Source: Rhodoblastus sp. 17X3
GTDB lineage: Bacteria > Pseudomonadota > Alphaproteobacteria > Rhizobiales > Beijerinckiaceae
Direction of reading: 5' to 3'
Assembly (NCBI RefSeq): GCF_030056575.1
Contig: NZ_JASHHX010000016.1
Coordinates: 1 to 64,000, forward strand
Length of the DNA stretch: 64,000 nucleotides
Made by a program: the position numbers and the translations under genes. A model generated the notes under the pieces. The model was not told where the DNA came from and ran no database searches. It saw nothing but the letters and a program-made list of their open reading frames with translations. Below, one piece after another: positions 25,649-33,797 of this stretch (positions are counted from its first letter, which is position 1; the number at the start of each line of letters is the position of its first letter).

Positions 25649-26260
25649 GTGCGGGTTCTGATCGTCGACGATCATCCGGTGGTTGTCTCGGGCTGCAAGG
25701 CGCTGCTCGCCGCCGAGCCGGACATTGAGGTTTTCGACGCGCCCGACGCGGAGACCGGGCTGGCCGCCTATATGGCGAAGACGCCGGATGTCGCGGTGAT
25801 CGACATCAATCTTCCAGGCCTGTCAGGTTTCGAACTAGCTACGCGCATCCTGACGCAGGACCCGGCCGCGCGCATCGTCATCTTCAGCATGAACGACGAT
25901 CCGGCCTTCGCCGCCCGCGCCATTTCAACCGGCGCGAAGGGCTATCTCGCAAAGAATGACGACCCCTCGCTCTTTGTCGCCGCCCTGCGACAGGTCTGCG
26001 CGGGTGGAACCTATCTGCCCGGCGCGCTCGCGCAGAAAATGGCCTTCGCCAAATTCGACAATCGCCTCGCGCAACTCTCGCAGCGCGAGATGGAGATCGT
26101 CCGCCTGCTCGCGGCGGGTCAATCGATGGGCGCCATCGCCGACAAGCTCGGCGTGTCCTACAAGACCATCGCCAATAATTGCACGTCGTTGAAGCTCAAG
26201 CTCGGCGCGCGGACATCGATGGACCTGATGCGTGTGGCGCTGGAGGCGCAGGGGCAATAA
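25649..26260 (+). CDS. NarL/LuxR-type response regulator
   Basis: 203-residue response regulator. The receiver domain has acidic pocket D8/D9, phospho-acceptor Asp52 ('VAVIDINLPG') and Lys in 'GYLAKND'. The C-terminal LuxR-type HTH is at about 140-200 ('LSQREMEIVRLLAAGQSMG', 'LGVSYKTIANNCTSLKLKL'). GTG start at 25649 follows GAGGAGG (25636-25642). It forms a pair with the divergent kinase at 24161-25513. Targets are unknown; the adjacent TonB receptor is one candidate. Confidence 0.9.
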   Translation: MRVLIVDDHPVVVSGCKALLAAEPDIEVFDAPDAETGLAAYMAKTPDVAVIDINLPGLSGFELATRILTQDPAARIVIFSMNDDPAFAARAISTGAKGYLAKNDDPSLFVAALRQVCAGGTYLPGALAQKMAFAKFDNRLAQLSQREMEIVRLLAAGQSMGAIADKLGVSYKTIANNCTSLKLKLGARTSMDLMRVALEAQGQ

Positions 26261-26357
26261 CAGGCGTCGTGGCGGAATGCTGAACGGCGGCCGTTTGCCG
26301 TTTCGCCTTCTCGCGATTACCGTTGAGGCCTTGTTTCGATGATATTGGAGACTTCCG

Positions 26358-26738
26358 ATGTTTGATCGTCGTTTCATTTTGGCCGCCGCCACCGCGTTTT
26401 GCGCCAGCCCAGCGATGGCCGGCGTTCCGAAGGCGCTCGATCCCGACGCCGACGGGACGATCGATCTCGCCGAGGCGAAGAAAGCCGCGGGCGCCTTGTT
26501 CGACAGGCTCGACAAGGATCACGAAGGCACGCTCGACATCAAGGAACTGCGCGGAAGGGTGAGTAAGGCCGATCTCGAAGGGGCCGACCCGGACATGGAC
26601 ACGACCTTGACGAAGGACGAATATCTCGCTCTGGTCGAAAAGCGGTTCAAGGCGGCGGACCCGGACAATGAGGGGACGCTGGACGCCAGGGAGTTGCACA
26701 GCAAGGCGGGCAAGGCGCTGCTGAAGCTGCTGAAATGA
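26358..26738 (+). CDS. exported EF-hand calcium-binding protein
   Basis: 126-residue protein with a signal peptide (residues 1-21, cleaved after 'SPAMA'). Four EF-hand-like loops follow: DPDADGTIDLAE, DKDHEGTLDIKE, DPDMDTTLTKDE and DPDNEGTLDARE. Each has Asp at positions 1, 3 and 5 or close variants and Glu at 12; the third lacks the usual Gly at position 6. Likely a periplasmic Ca2+ buffer or sensor. Stands alone between the response regulator and a hairpin. Confidence 0.85.
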   Translation: MFDRRFILAAATAFCASPAMAGVPKALDPDADGTIDLAEAKKAAGALFDRLDKDHEGTLDIKELRGRVSKADLEGADPDMDTTLTKDEYLALVEKRFKAADPDNEGTLDARELHSKAGKALLKLLK

Positions 26739-26743
26739 AAAAA

Positions 26744-26779
26744 GAGCGATTTTCCGGCGCGAATGGCGGAAGATCGCTC
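26744..26779. terminator. hairpin after the EF-hand gene
   Basis: GAGCGATTTTCCG (26744-26756) pairs with CGGAAGATCGCTC (26767-26779) with one mismatch. The A-run before it (26738-26743) would give a U-run on minus-strand transcripts, while the plus side has only a short TCAAGTTT, so it may work in both directions but better leftward. Confidence 0.5.
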
Positions 26780-27253
26780 TCAAGTTTCGGAGTTGCTAAC
26801 GCAGGCAGGCCTCCAATGGATTTTCCTCGGCGCTGGCGATTTCTCCCGCTTCCAGCTTCAGGCCGGGGACGCGGCAGGTGCGTCCATTCCTGAAATTTTA
26901 TGCGCTGGGAGGCCAGCGCCGCGCCACTCGTCTTGCCATGCGCGCTTGCACGCGCGTTCCCCAGACGATCGAATTCCTGAAATGGCCGCGACGGACATGA
27001 ACTGTGGGAGGCGAAAGGCGATGATGAGGCGCTTTTCGTCGTCCGCCGCGACCTGATGCTTTACTAGCACTCGCGCTCAATGCGAAAAACTTCAAAGAAT
27101 CCCGGGCCTTGATGGCCTTATTCACCGCTGGTTCGGGAATTTGTCCCAAAGCCCTGCGCGCCGCGTCATTTTCACAAAGCGGTTTCGCAAAAGCCGCCGA
27201 TAGGCTATTCGCCCTCGACGGGTGCGGCGGATCGCATATTCGAGGACCGGGTT
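26780..27253. other. gap without a recognised gene
   Basis: About 470 bases with no supported coding region. Short frames on both strands match nothing I recognise. ATTCCTGAAAT occurs twice (26886-26896 and 26973-26983), 87 bases apart. The last 100 bases must hold the promoter of the glycosyltransferase gene; no clear -35/-10 pair stands out. Confidence 0.5.
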
Positions 27254-28300
27254 TTGGACGAGATCGAAGTCATCATCCCCAATTTGAGCTTGCGCTATTC
27301 CGGCGGCACAGCGGTCAACCGCACGATCGCGCCGCTGATCGCCAGCAAGCTCGACGCCGCCTGGTTCGGACCCGACGCGCCGGGGGGAATTGCGCAATTA
27401 TCCGTGCTCGAATTGCTGCGCCTGCGTTTCCAGCCGCCGAAGCGTCACAAGGTCCGCATCTGGCACGCCCGCCGCAATGTCGAAATGCTCGTCGGGCTGG
27501 TGCTGAAATGGCTCGGCTGGCGCTTCTCCGTGATCTTCAATTCGGCCGGCCAGCGCCGCCACTCGGCCTATACTCGCTTTCTCATTTCGCAGATGGACGA
27601 GATCATCGCCACCAGCGAAATCTCGGCGTCTTTTCTGGAGCGTCCCGCGAAAGTCATCCATCACGGCATCGATCTGGAAAGCTACAAGCCGCCGGAAGAC
27701 CGCGAGGCCGCCTTCGCCGCGACCGGGCTGCCCGGAAAATACGGCATCGGCGTCTTCGGCCGCGTACGCAAGCAGAAGGGCATCGATCTTTTCGTCGCCT
27801 CCATGCTGAGGCTTCTGCCCAAATATCCGGATTTCACCGCCGTCATCATCGGCCTGATCACCCCGGATAATGCGGGTTTCGTGGACAAGCTCAAGGCGGA
27901 TATCGCTGGGGCGGGCCTGAGCGAGCGCATCCGCTTTCTGGGCGAACTGCCCATCGACGACGTTCCCGCCTGGTACAAGCGCATCTCGATCTATGTCTTC
28001 GCCTCGCGCGTCGAAGGCTTCGGCCTGACCATGCTGGAGGCAATGGCGGCGGGCAATGCGGTGGTTGCGACCCGCGCGGGCGCGGCGGAGCTGGTGATCG
28101 AGGATGGCGTGACGGGCGTGCTGGCGCCCACGGGCGACGTCGAGGCGCTGACCGGATCGATCGAACCGTTGATGCGCGCGCCGGAACAGATCGTCGGCAT
28201 TGGCGCGCGGGCGCGGGCGCGCGTCATGGACGCCTTCAACCGCGACCGCGAGGTCGACGAGATCATCGGCGTCTATGACAAGATCTGGACGAAAGCCTGA
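27254..28300 (+). CDS. lpcC: LpcC-like lipopolysaccharide core glycosyltransferase
   Basis: 348-residue GT-B glycosyltransferase (GT4 family). Stretches 'RIWHARRNVEMLVGLVLK' (residues 72-89), 'FNSAGQRRHSAYTRFLI' (95-111) and 'EIIATSEISASFLERPAKV' closely resemble rhizobial LpcC, the mannosyltransferase of the LPS inner core. The C-terminal half has the GT4 nucleotide-sugar site ('SRVEGFGLTMLEAMAAGNA', E-x7-E). Acts at the cytoplasmic face of the inner membrane. TTG start, with GAGG eight bases upstream. The sugar specificity is inferred from family resemblance. Confidence 0.75.
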   Translation: MDEIEVIIPNLSLRYSGGTAVNRTIAPLIASKLDAAWFGPDAPGGIAQLSVLELLRLRFQPPKRHKVRIWHARRNVEMLVGLVLKWLGWRFSVIFNSAGQRRHSAYTRFLISQMDEIIATSEISASFLERPAKVIHHGIDLESYKPPEDREAAFAATGLPGKYGIGVFGRVRKQKGIDLFVASMLRLLPKYPDFTAVIIGLITPDNAGFVDKLKADIAGAGLSERIRFLGELPIDDVPAWYKRISIYVFASRVEGFGLTMLEAMAAGNAVVATRAGAAELVIEDGVTGVLAPTGDVEALTGSIEPLMRAPEQIVGIGARARARVMDAFNRDREVDEIIGVYDKIWTKA

Positions 28301-28312
28301 GCCCGGAAAGGT

Positions 28313-28960
28313 TCAGGCGTAGGGCTGCTCCGGAGTTTTGCCGAACAGGCGCTTGACCGCCGCCGACAGATGATGGCGCAGCATGGCGATGCGGCGGTCG
28401 CCTTCCGAAGTGACCCAATTGAACTGGATCACGCGGCGCTCGCCTGAATAGGGCTCGTGGCCGTGCCAGGAATTGTCGGAGCGTTTGAACGCCAGCAGCG
28501 TCCCGGCGGCGGGCGGCACTTCCATGATCGGATCGTCGAGCCCGGCGTTGGATTTCAGCAGCCGCAGGCGTCCGCCCGCATGTTCCCACTCGGGGTTCAT
28601 ATAGATCAGGATCGTGAGGATCTTGCTCTTGGTGTCGGTGTGGATGCGGCCGTCGCGGGGGCTGCAGCGGCCGCGCACCGTGATCGTATGCGGACGTCCG
28701 GCGAGGTCGACGCCGAATTTCTCCGCGAAGGCGGCGCGGAAGTCATCGCTCGCCAGTTCGTCGAGAAAGGTCTGGAAGGCCGGGCCAAAGGACAGCTGCG
28801 CTGCGGGATAGCTGCCGCTCTCGCTGATCTTCGGATAGTCGCGGTTGATCTCCGCGCAGGCCTCGGCGCTGAGAAAGCCCGGAACCGTCAGGAATTCGAA
28901 GGGCGCCCGGGTCAGGGGCGTCGCCTTGAAGGCGTCCAGATCCATAAAGCGCAAGGTCAT
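28313..28960 (-). CDS. 2-oxoglutarate/Fe(II)-dependent oxygenase
   Basis: 215-residue non-heme iron oxygenase of the prolyl-4-hydroxylase-like 2OG-Fe(II) superfamily. The iron ligands are H107 and D109 ('GRIHTDTKSK') with a distal His in 'NSWHGHEP' (166 or 168), and Arg175/176 binds 2-oxoglutarate. Start 28960 ('MTLRFMDLDAF') is preferred to one 29 codons upstream that would add a hydrophobic Ala-rich stretch. It converges with lpcC (12 bases between stops). The substrate is unknown; hydroxylation of a glycan or protein are both possible. Confidence 0.8.
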   Translation of the reverse strand: MTLRFMDLDAFKATPLTRAPFEFLTVPGFLSAEACAEINRDYPKISESGSYPAAQLSFGPAFQTFLDELASDDFRAAFAEKFGVDLAGRPHTITVRGRCSPRDGRIHTDTKSKILTILIYMNPEWEHAGGRLRLLKSNAGLDDPIMEVPPAAGTLLAFKRSDNSWHGHEPYSGERRVIQFNWVTSEGDRRIAMLRHHLSAAVKRLFGKTPEQPYA

Positions 28961-29069
28961 CGAGCCGGCTCCCGCTGCGGCGGCGACCGTCGTCAAAACG
29001 GCCGCGCGGAGGATCGGGTTTATAAGCGTGGGTCCGGCGCCTGTCAAAATGGCTTAGCCGCCGCGCATT

Positions 29070-29801
29070 TTACCGTTCCATGATCTCCGTCACCAGCGCG
29101 TCGAGCTGCGGCGCGATTTCGGCCGCCCGCCCATGTATGACATGGTCGAAATCCTCGTCGCGCGGCGTTTCGGCGGATTCGAGATTGGACAGGATCGTGG
29201 TCGCGGGGCAGCGGCGGGCGATCTGGCCGATCGGCAGCACAAGGCCCGAGGTGCCGATGGCCACCAGCACATCGTCCTCGGTCAGGCTTTCGAGGCTTTT
29301 CCACATTTGCGCATATCGCGGCGCCGGCTCGTTGAAGAAGACCACATTGGGCTTCACGCTTTCCATCCGGCCGCATTTCGGACAGCGGTCGGTCGCGGGG
29401 TCGAAACGGCGATAGCCGAACAGCCATTGTGCGCCGCATGAGACGCAGCGCATGGCCGAGAGGAAACCATGGACATGCATGACGTAACGCGCGCCGGCCC
29501 GCTCGAACAGGTCGTCGACGTTCTGCGTGATGAGTTCGGCGTTGTAGCGCTTCTCCCAATCCACAGTGAGGAAATGGGCCTTGTTGGGCGCGACATGGGC
29601 GAGTTCCTCGCGCCGGCGCGAATAGAATTCATGGACCAGCTCGAAATTTTCTTCCCAGCAGTCGAAATTGCAGACGACCTCAGGGTCATATTGCGCCCAC
29701 AGGCTTTCGCCGCCGGAGGTGCGAAAGGTGTCGAGGCCCGAATCGGCGGAAATGCCGCTGCCGGTGAAGACGATAAGGCGGCGCTGAGGCTCGGGGGTCA
29801 T
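29070..29801 (-). CDS. cobB: Sir2-family NAD-dependent deacylase
   Basis: 243-residue sirtuin that removes acyl groups from protein lysines using NAD+. The NAD site is 'GSGISADSGLDTFR' (residues 14-27), then 'TQNVDDLFERAG' (near 94) and catalytic His in 'VMHVHGFL'. The zinc Cys are in 'CVSC' and 'CPKC', and 'GTSGLVLPIG' is in the second Rossmann part. Similar to bacterial class III sirtuins such as CobB, though the Tyr/Arg pair used for desuccinylation is not clearly present. Start at 29801. It is 109 bases upstream of the oxygenase gene on the same strand. Confidence 0.87.
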   Translation of the reverse strand: MTPEPQRRLIVFTGSGISADSGLDTFRTSGGESLWAQYDPEVVCNFDCWEENFELVHEFYSRRREELAHVAPNKAHFLTVDWEKRYNAELITQNVDDLFERAGARYVMHVHGFLSAMRCVSCGAQWLFGYRRFDPATDRCPKCGRMESVKPNVVFFNEPAPRYAQMWKSLESLTEDDVLVAIGTSGLVLPIGQIARRCPATTILSNLESAETPRDEDFDHVIHGRAAEIAPQLDALVTEIMER

Positions 29802-29973
29802 GGAGGCTCGGGGGTCATGGCGGCCCGTCGTGCGAAGTGAAGCTTCAGTTAATCACGGAGCGGCAAAAGCGGCAAACCATAGGTCGCGCAATTGTCATGC
29901 GACCGGGGCCCGACTATCGTTCTCCCGCGCGGGCTCTTCTCCTCCGCGCTCTCGGTTTCTCAGGGGGCTCCGC

Positions 29974-30378
29974 TTGCCCGGCTTGTTTTCCGGACTTGTC
30001 GCGTTCGCGGCCTATTTCGTCGGCGCGATCGGCTATTGCATCGTCTTCGGCCTGATCTACACGCGGCTGACGGCCCATGACGAATTCGACCTGATCGTGC
30101 GCCAGCACAATGCCTCCGCGGGCCTCGCCTTCGGCGGCGCGCTGATCGGCTTCGCGCTCGCGCTCGCGGGGGCGGTCCACAACACCCGGAGCGCGCTTGA
30201 ATTCATGGTCTGGGGCCTTGTCGCCATGCTCAGCCAGTTCCTGGCCTATGGCGTGGCGCGGCTGCTCCATCCGGGCCTGTCGAACGCCATAGCGCAGAAC
30301 GCCCTGGCCTCCGCCTATTGGGTCGCCTCGGTCTCGATCGCGTCGGGGCTGCTCGCCGCCGCCTGCATGAGCCCCTGA
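29974..30378 (+). CDS. yjfL: DUF350 membrane protein (YjfL-like)
   Basis: 134-residue inner-membrane protein with four predicted helices, matching the DUF350/YjfL family ('LVAFAAYFVGAIGYCIVFG', then 'NASAGLAFGGALIGFALAL'). TTG 29974 is chosen because AGGGGG lies six bases upstream and the protein then starts at the first helix; the frame extends further upstream in Arg-rich sequence not typical of the family. First gene of a trio with a Gly-rich membrane protein and an ATP-grasp protein, the order of E. coli yjfL-yjfM-yjfC. Function unknown. Confidence 0.75.
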   Translation: MPGLFSGLVAFAAYFVGAIGYCIVFGLIYTRLTAHDEFDLIVRQHNASAGLAFGGALIGFALALAGAVHNTRSALEFMVWGLVAMLSQFLAYGVARLLHPGLSNAIAQNALASAYWVASVSIASGLLAAACMSP

Positions 30379-30382
30379 GCCG

Positions 30383-30835
30383 ATGCCCCGCCCGACCAAG
30401 CCGTTCGGACGGCGGAACCCGCCGCAAAAGATCACCCCGCCGCCGATCGTCTATCACGCGCCGCAGGGCCTTGGCGGCGAACCGCCGCAAGACCGTCGCC
30501 GGCTGCGCTCGCTCGCGATCATCCTCGGCGTCTGCGGCATGGGCGCCATCGGCGGCCTCGCGCTCCATCAGGCCCTGAACAAGGACAATTGCCGGAACGC
30601 CGATCCCAATGACCCCAATTCGCCCGCCTGCCATGCCAGCGGCGGACATGCCAGCAGCGGACATGGCGGCGGCGGGCGCAGCGGGAGCGGCGGACATTGG
30701 TATGGTTCGAGCGGCTCAAGCGGCTCCAGCGGGTCCGGCGAACATGCGGCCTCTTTCGGCGGCTTCGGCGCGACCGGCGAGAGCGGCGCGCATTCCGGCG
30801 GCTTCGGCGGCTTTCACGGCGGGGGCGGAGAATGA
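30383..30835 (+). CDS. Gly/Ser-rich single-pass membrane protein (YjfM position)
   Basis: 150-residue protein. A basic Pro-rich N-terminus (residues 1-40) is followed by one hydrophobic segment (about 43-62, 'LRSLAIILGVCGMGAIGGL'), a short segment with two Cys ('DNC', 'PAC') and a Gly/Ser/His-rich tail (85-150) with 'GGFG' and 'SSG' repeats. I recognise no domain. It sits where DUF1190 protein YjfM lies in E. coli, between the DUF350 and ATP-grasp genes, and overlaps the latter start (ATGA), so coupling is expected. It starts 5 bases after the DUF350 stop. Confidence 0.65.
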   Translation: MPRPTKPFGRRNPPQKITPPPIVYHAPQGLGGEPPQDRRRLRSLAIILGVCGMGAIGGLALHQALNKDNCRNADPNDPNSPACHASGGHASSGHGGGGRSGSGGHWYGSSGSSGSSGSGEHAASFGGFGATGESGAHSGGFGGFHGGGGE

Positions 30836-31989
30836 GGCGCGAGGCCTCGGTCCCGCGCGCGGATTTCGCGGAACAGGCGGCGAAAATCGGCTTCGCCTTC
30901 GCCCATATCGACGGCGAAGCCTATTGGGACGAATCCGTCCGCTATGTTTTCTCGCGACGCGAGATCGAGGACGATCTCGAAGCTGCGACCGGCGAGCTTG
31001 CGGCGCTTTGCCACGAACTGGTCCGCCGGATTGTCGTCACCGAGCGAATGATGGCGCGGCTTGGCGTGCCGGACCATGCGCGCGACGTCATCGCCGAAAG
31101 CTGGAGCCGCCGCGACCCTGCGCTCTACGGACGGTTCGATTTCGCCTATGACGGCAAGGCCCCGCCGAAACTGCTGGAATATAATGCCGACACGCCGACC
31201 AGCCTGTTCGAATCGTCGGTCGTGCAATGGTTCTGGCTGGAGCAGATGATCGCCTCCGGGCAGTTGCCGCCGGGCGCAGACCAGTTCAATTCCCTGCATG
31301 AAAAGCTGGTCGCGCGCTGGGGCCGGATCGGCGCCGGGCGTTTCCTCCATCTTGCCTGCCTGCGCGACAGCGTGGAGGATTCCGGCACGACGGCCTATGT
31401 CGAGGAATGCGCCCGGCAGGCGGGCTTGCAGACCAGCCTGATCGACATGGGCGACATCGGCCTCGCGCCGGGTCGCGGCTTCATCGACCGCTCGGGCCGC
31501 GACATCGCCTTGATGTTCAAGCTCTATCCGTGGGAATGGATGTTCGGCGAGGCCTTCGGGAAGGCGCCGGAGCTGCGCGCGGCGCGGTTCGTTGAACCGG
31601 CGTGGAAAATGCTGTTGTCCAGCAAGGGAATGCTGGCGTTGCTCTGGGAGATCGCGCCGGGCCATCCCAATCTGTTGCCGTGCTTTTTCGAGGACGATCC
31701 GCGCGCCGCGGAACTGGGAACGCGCTTCGCGCGCAAGCCGCTGTTTTCCCGCGAGGGCGGCAATGTCGAATTGCATGACGGCGACCGCGTCGTCGCAGGT
31801 CCGGACCTCGCCTATGGCGGGCGATTCGTGCGGCAGGCGCTCAATCCTCTGCCGGATTTTTCCGGGAATTATCCAGTCTGCGGCTGCTGGCTGGTTGGCG
31901 ACGAGCCGGCGGGCCTTGGGCTGCGCGAGGACGTCTCGCCCGTCACAGGCAATCGCTCGCGCTTCGTTCCCCACGCGATTCTGGATTAG
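30832..31989 (+). CDS. yjfC: ATP-grasp glutathionylspermidine synthase-like protein (YjfC-like)
   Basis: 385-residue ATP-grasp ligase of the glutathionylspermidine synthase C-terminal family. Family motifs are 'LLEYNADTPTSLFESS' (near 120), 'ALMFKLYPWEWMFGE' (near 225), 'LLWEIAPGHPNLLPCFF' (near 270) and 'PLFSREGGNVELHDG' (near 305); the product ends 'SRFVPHAILD'. It lacks the amidase half of true glutathionylspermidine synthase/amidase, so it probably forms an amide bond on another acceptor. Third gene of the DUF350/Gly-rich/ATP-grasp trio. Substrate unknown; published genome-context work has suggested peptide-ligation roles for such proteins. Confidence 0.8.
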   Translation: MRREASVPRADFAEQAAKIGFAFAHIDGEAYWDESVRYVFSRREIEDDLEAATGELAALCHELVRRIVVTERMMARLGVPDHARDVIAESWSRRDPALYGRFDFAYDGKAPPKLLEYNADTPTSLFESSVVQWFWLEQMIASGQLPPGADQFNSLHEKLVARWGRIGAGRFLHLACLRDSVEDSGTTAYVEECARQAGLQTSLIDMGDIGLAPGRGFIDRSGRDIALMFKLYPWEWMFGEAFGKAPELRAARFVEPAWKMLLSSKGMLALLWEIAPGHPNLLPCFFEDDPRAAELGTRFARKPLFSREGGNVELHDGDRVVAGPDLAYGGRFVRQALNPLPDFSGNYPVCGCWLVGDEPAGLGLREDVSPVTGNRSRFVPHAILD

Positions 31990-31992
31990 TTT

Positions 31993-33618
31993 CTAGCGCC
32001 AGAACGGCCGCAGCTTCTTGAAGCGTTTCCAGTCCTTCGCCAGCCCTTCGTCCGCGATGAGCGCGCCGCGCGCATACCAGCCGGAGACGATCCCGGCGGC
32101 GCGCGCCGCCTCGGTCGCGTGCGACTGGCTGAGGAAATGATCCGCGCTCGCCGCGTCATTATGCGCGCCAAGAATTTCCTGCAGATTCGCCGCCGCGCGG
32201 ACGAAGGGCGTCGAGTCGCGCTGCTCCTCGAAGCACGACGAGAAGAATTCCGCGCCATAGCGCAGGTTTTTCAGCGCGATGCGCACTTCATGGCGCTTCT
32301 CGTCGGGGAGGGTCACGAGTTTCTTGCCGCGTTTCAGCACGCGCTTGTGCAACTGTTCGAGCGCCTGCGCCGCGAAGAGAGCCACGGGCTCGGTCAAGGT
32401 CGTCAGCTGCGCGCCGCTGACGGCGTTGCGCCAGCCGCGGCGGGCGACGAAGGCGCTGAGCTTCAGCACGAACAGGGTGGGGCGGACCGATTCGGTCAGC
32501 GCGCGCGCATCGACATAGGCCGCAGCGCGGCGCTGTTCGAGCGCATCGAGCAAAGGCGCGAAATCCTTGCGGTCGCCGAAATGGCCCATCGGCCCGTCCT
32601 CGATCAGGTCGCGCAGGGCGTCGCTGTCGCGGGCGGCGCCGAGCGCCGTCGCCAACTCCTTGGCCTCGGCGCGGAAAGTTTCGAATTCGGGGCAGGGGAT
32701 GGCGCGCTTGAGCATGCCGAGGGCCGCACGCAGGCGGCGCAGCGCGACGCGCATCTGATGGATCGATTCCGGGGCGTCGCTGGCGCGCAGCGAGGCCCAG
32801 TTGGCGAGGTAATGGTCGATTGCGCCGAGAATGATCTGCGCGGTGGCCTCGTCAAGACTGGCGTCGGCCGGCAGGGCGGCGGGCTTGGCCTTGACAGGCT
32901 TGGGCTCGCTCCCCAGGCAGAAATGCGAAGCGCGCTCCGCCTTGCTGACAATGTCGAGGCGCAAGGGCAGCGCCTCGGCCAGGATGGCGGCGAAATCGTG
33001 AAGGTCCTGCGGCAGGCCGGATTTCAGCTCCAGTTCGACCTCGCGCAGCGGCAATTCCCGTCCGCTGGCGTGAATGAGGCCGTCGTCGAAAGCGGCTTCG
33101 ATCTGGGTCGCGCCGCGCGCGATCAGACGCGTGACGCGGCTGACCCGGGTTTCATATTTTGCTTCGAGCGGGGCGTCGCCAATGATCTGGCGCAGGCCGC
33201 CGGCGACATCGGCGTCGAACAGCGCGAGATCGGGCTCCATCTTGCTCGCACGGACTTCGATCTCGCCGCGCGTGAAGGAATCTCCCGCCATTTGCAGCGG
33301 CCATTTCAGCGTCATGACCGGCGCGCCGCGTCCGCTGCGCCGCACGCGCAGGGCAATCTTGCGCTTCTTGAGGTCCCAGTCGGGCGTGTCGAAATAGATC
33401 GAGATCAGCTTGCGCGCCGGCGACGCGCCCTCGACGCGCAGCAGCGGCGAGGCGAGCGCGGCGGCAAGTCCCGCGGCGTCCGTCGTGAACTTGATCTCGA
33501 CTTCCTGGGGGGCGGGACCGGCCGGCTTGGCTTCAGGCGCCGGGGCGGGCGCGGCGTCCGCCTTTGTCTCGACCGGGGTTTCGACCTGAGGCTCGGGCAG
33601 GGTTTCGATATCGGTCAC
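31993..33618 (-). CDS. CYTH-CHAD protein, probable inorganic triphosphatase
   Basis: 541-residue protein. Residues 1-38 are Pro/Ala/Glu-rich and probably disordered. Residues 39-240 are a CYTH domain starting with the E-x-E-x-K signature ('EVEIK', 39-43), the tunnel fold that hydrolyses triphosphate with divalent metal. Residues 265-540 are a helical CHAD domain ('SIHQMRVALRRLRAALGM', 'VRIALKNLRYGAEFF') with conserved His and Arg for polyphosphate binding. Bacterial CYTH-CHAD proteins act on short polyphosphates. Its stop is 4 bases from that of the convergent ATP-grasp gene. Confidence 0.88.
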   Translation of the reverse strand: MTDIETLPEPQVETPVETKADAAPAPAPEAKPAGPAPQEVEIKFTTDAAGLAAALASPLLRVEGASPARKLISIYFDTPDWDLKKRKIALRVRRSGRGAPVMTLKWPLQMAGDSFTRGEIEVRASKMEPDLALFDADVAGGLRQIIGDAPLEAKYETRVSRVTRLIARGATQIEAAFDDGLIHASGRELPLREVELELKSGLPQDLHDFAAILAEALPLRLDIVSKAERASHFCLGSEPKPVKAKPAALPADASLDEATAQIILGAIDHYLANWASLRASDAPESIHQMRVALRRLRAALGMLKRAIPCPEFETFRAEAKELATALGAARDSDALRDLIEDGPMGHFGDRKDFAPLLDALEQRRAAAYVDARALTESVRPTLFVLKLSAFVARRGWRNAVSGAQLTTLTEPVALFAAQALEQLHKRVLKRGKKLVTLPDEKRHEVRIALKNLRYGAEFFSSCFEEQRDSTPFVRAAANLQEILGAHNDAASADHFLSQSHATEAARAAGIVSGWYARGALIADEGLAKDWKRFKKLRPFWR

Positions 33619-33797
33619 GACACGCTCGGCTTGAACGGAAAAGACGGCCTGCGCCCGGCGGTCCGTCGGAGCGCGTGAGGCAGCGCGGGGCGCAGTCAGG
33701 CGCCTGCTGTCTCATACTAAAACAGTTCCGCGAAAAATGCCGCCGCTTTTTTCGTTTCGGGCTGAACTAAGATTATAACGATTGTAAAAACAGTAGT

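Noticed and set aside
26886-26983. Direct repeat ATTCCTGAAAT, 87 bases apart
   Set aside because: Only two short copies, with no flanking gene, inverted ends or target duplication, so no mobile element can be supported.
27109-27870. Long plus-strand frame overlapping the LpcC-like gene
   Set aside because: It runs through the glycosyltransferase gene in another frame with Arg/His-rich low-quality sequence; the real frame starts at TTG 27254.
29070-29801. Sirtuin as a defence-system component (Thoeris- or DSR-like)
   Set aside because: It is a short, complete deacylase with zinc Cys and catalytic His and has no partner defence gene nearby.
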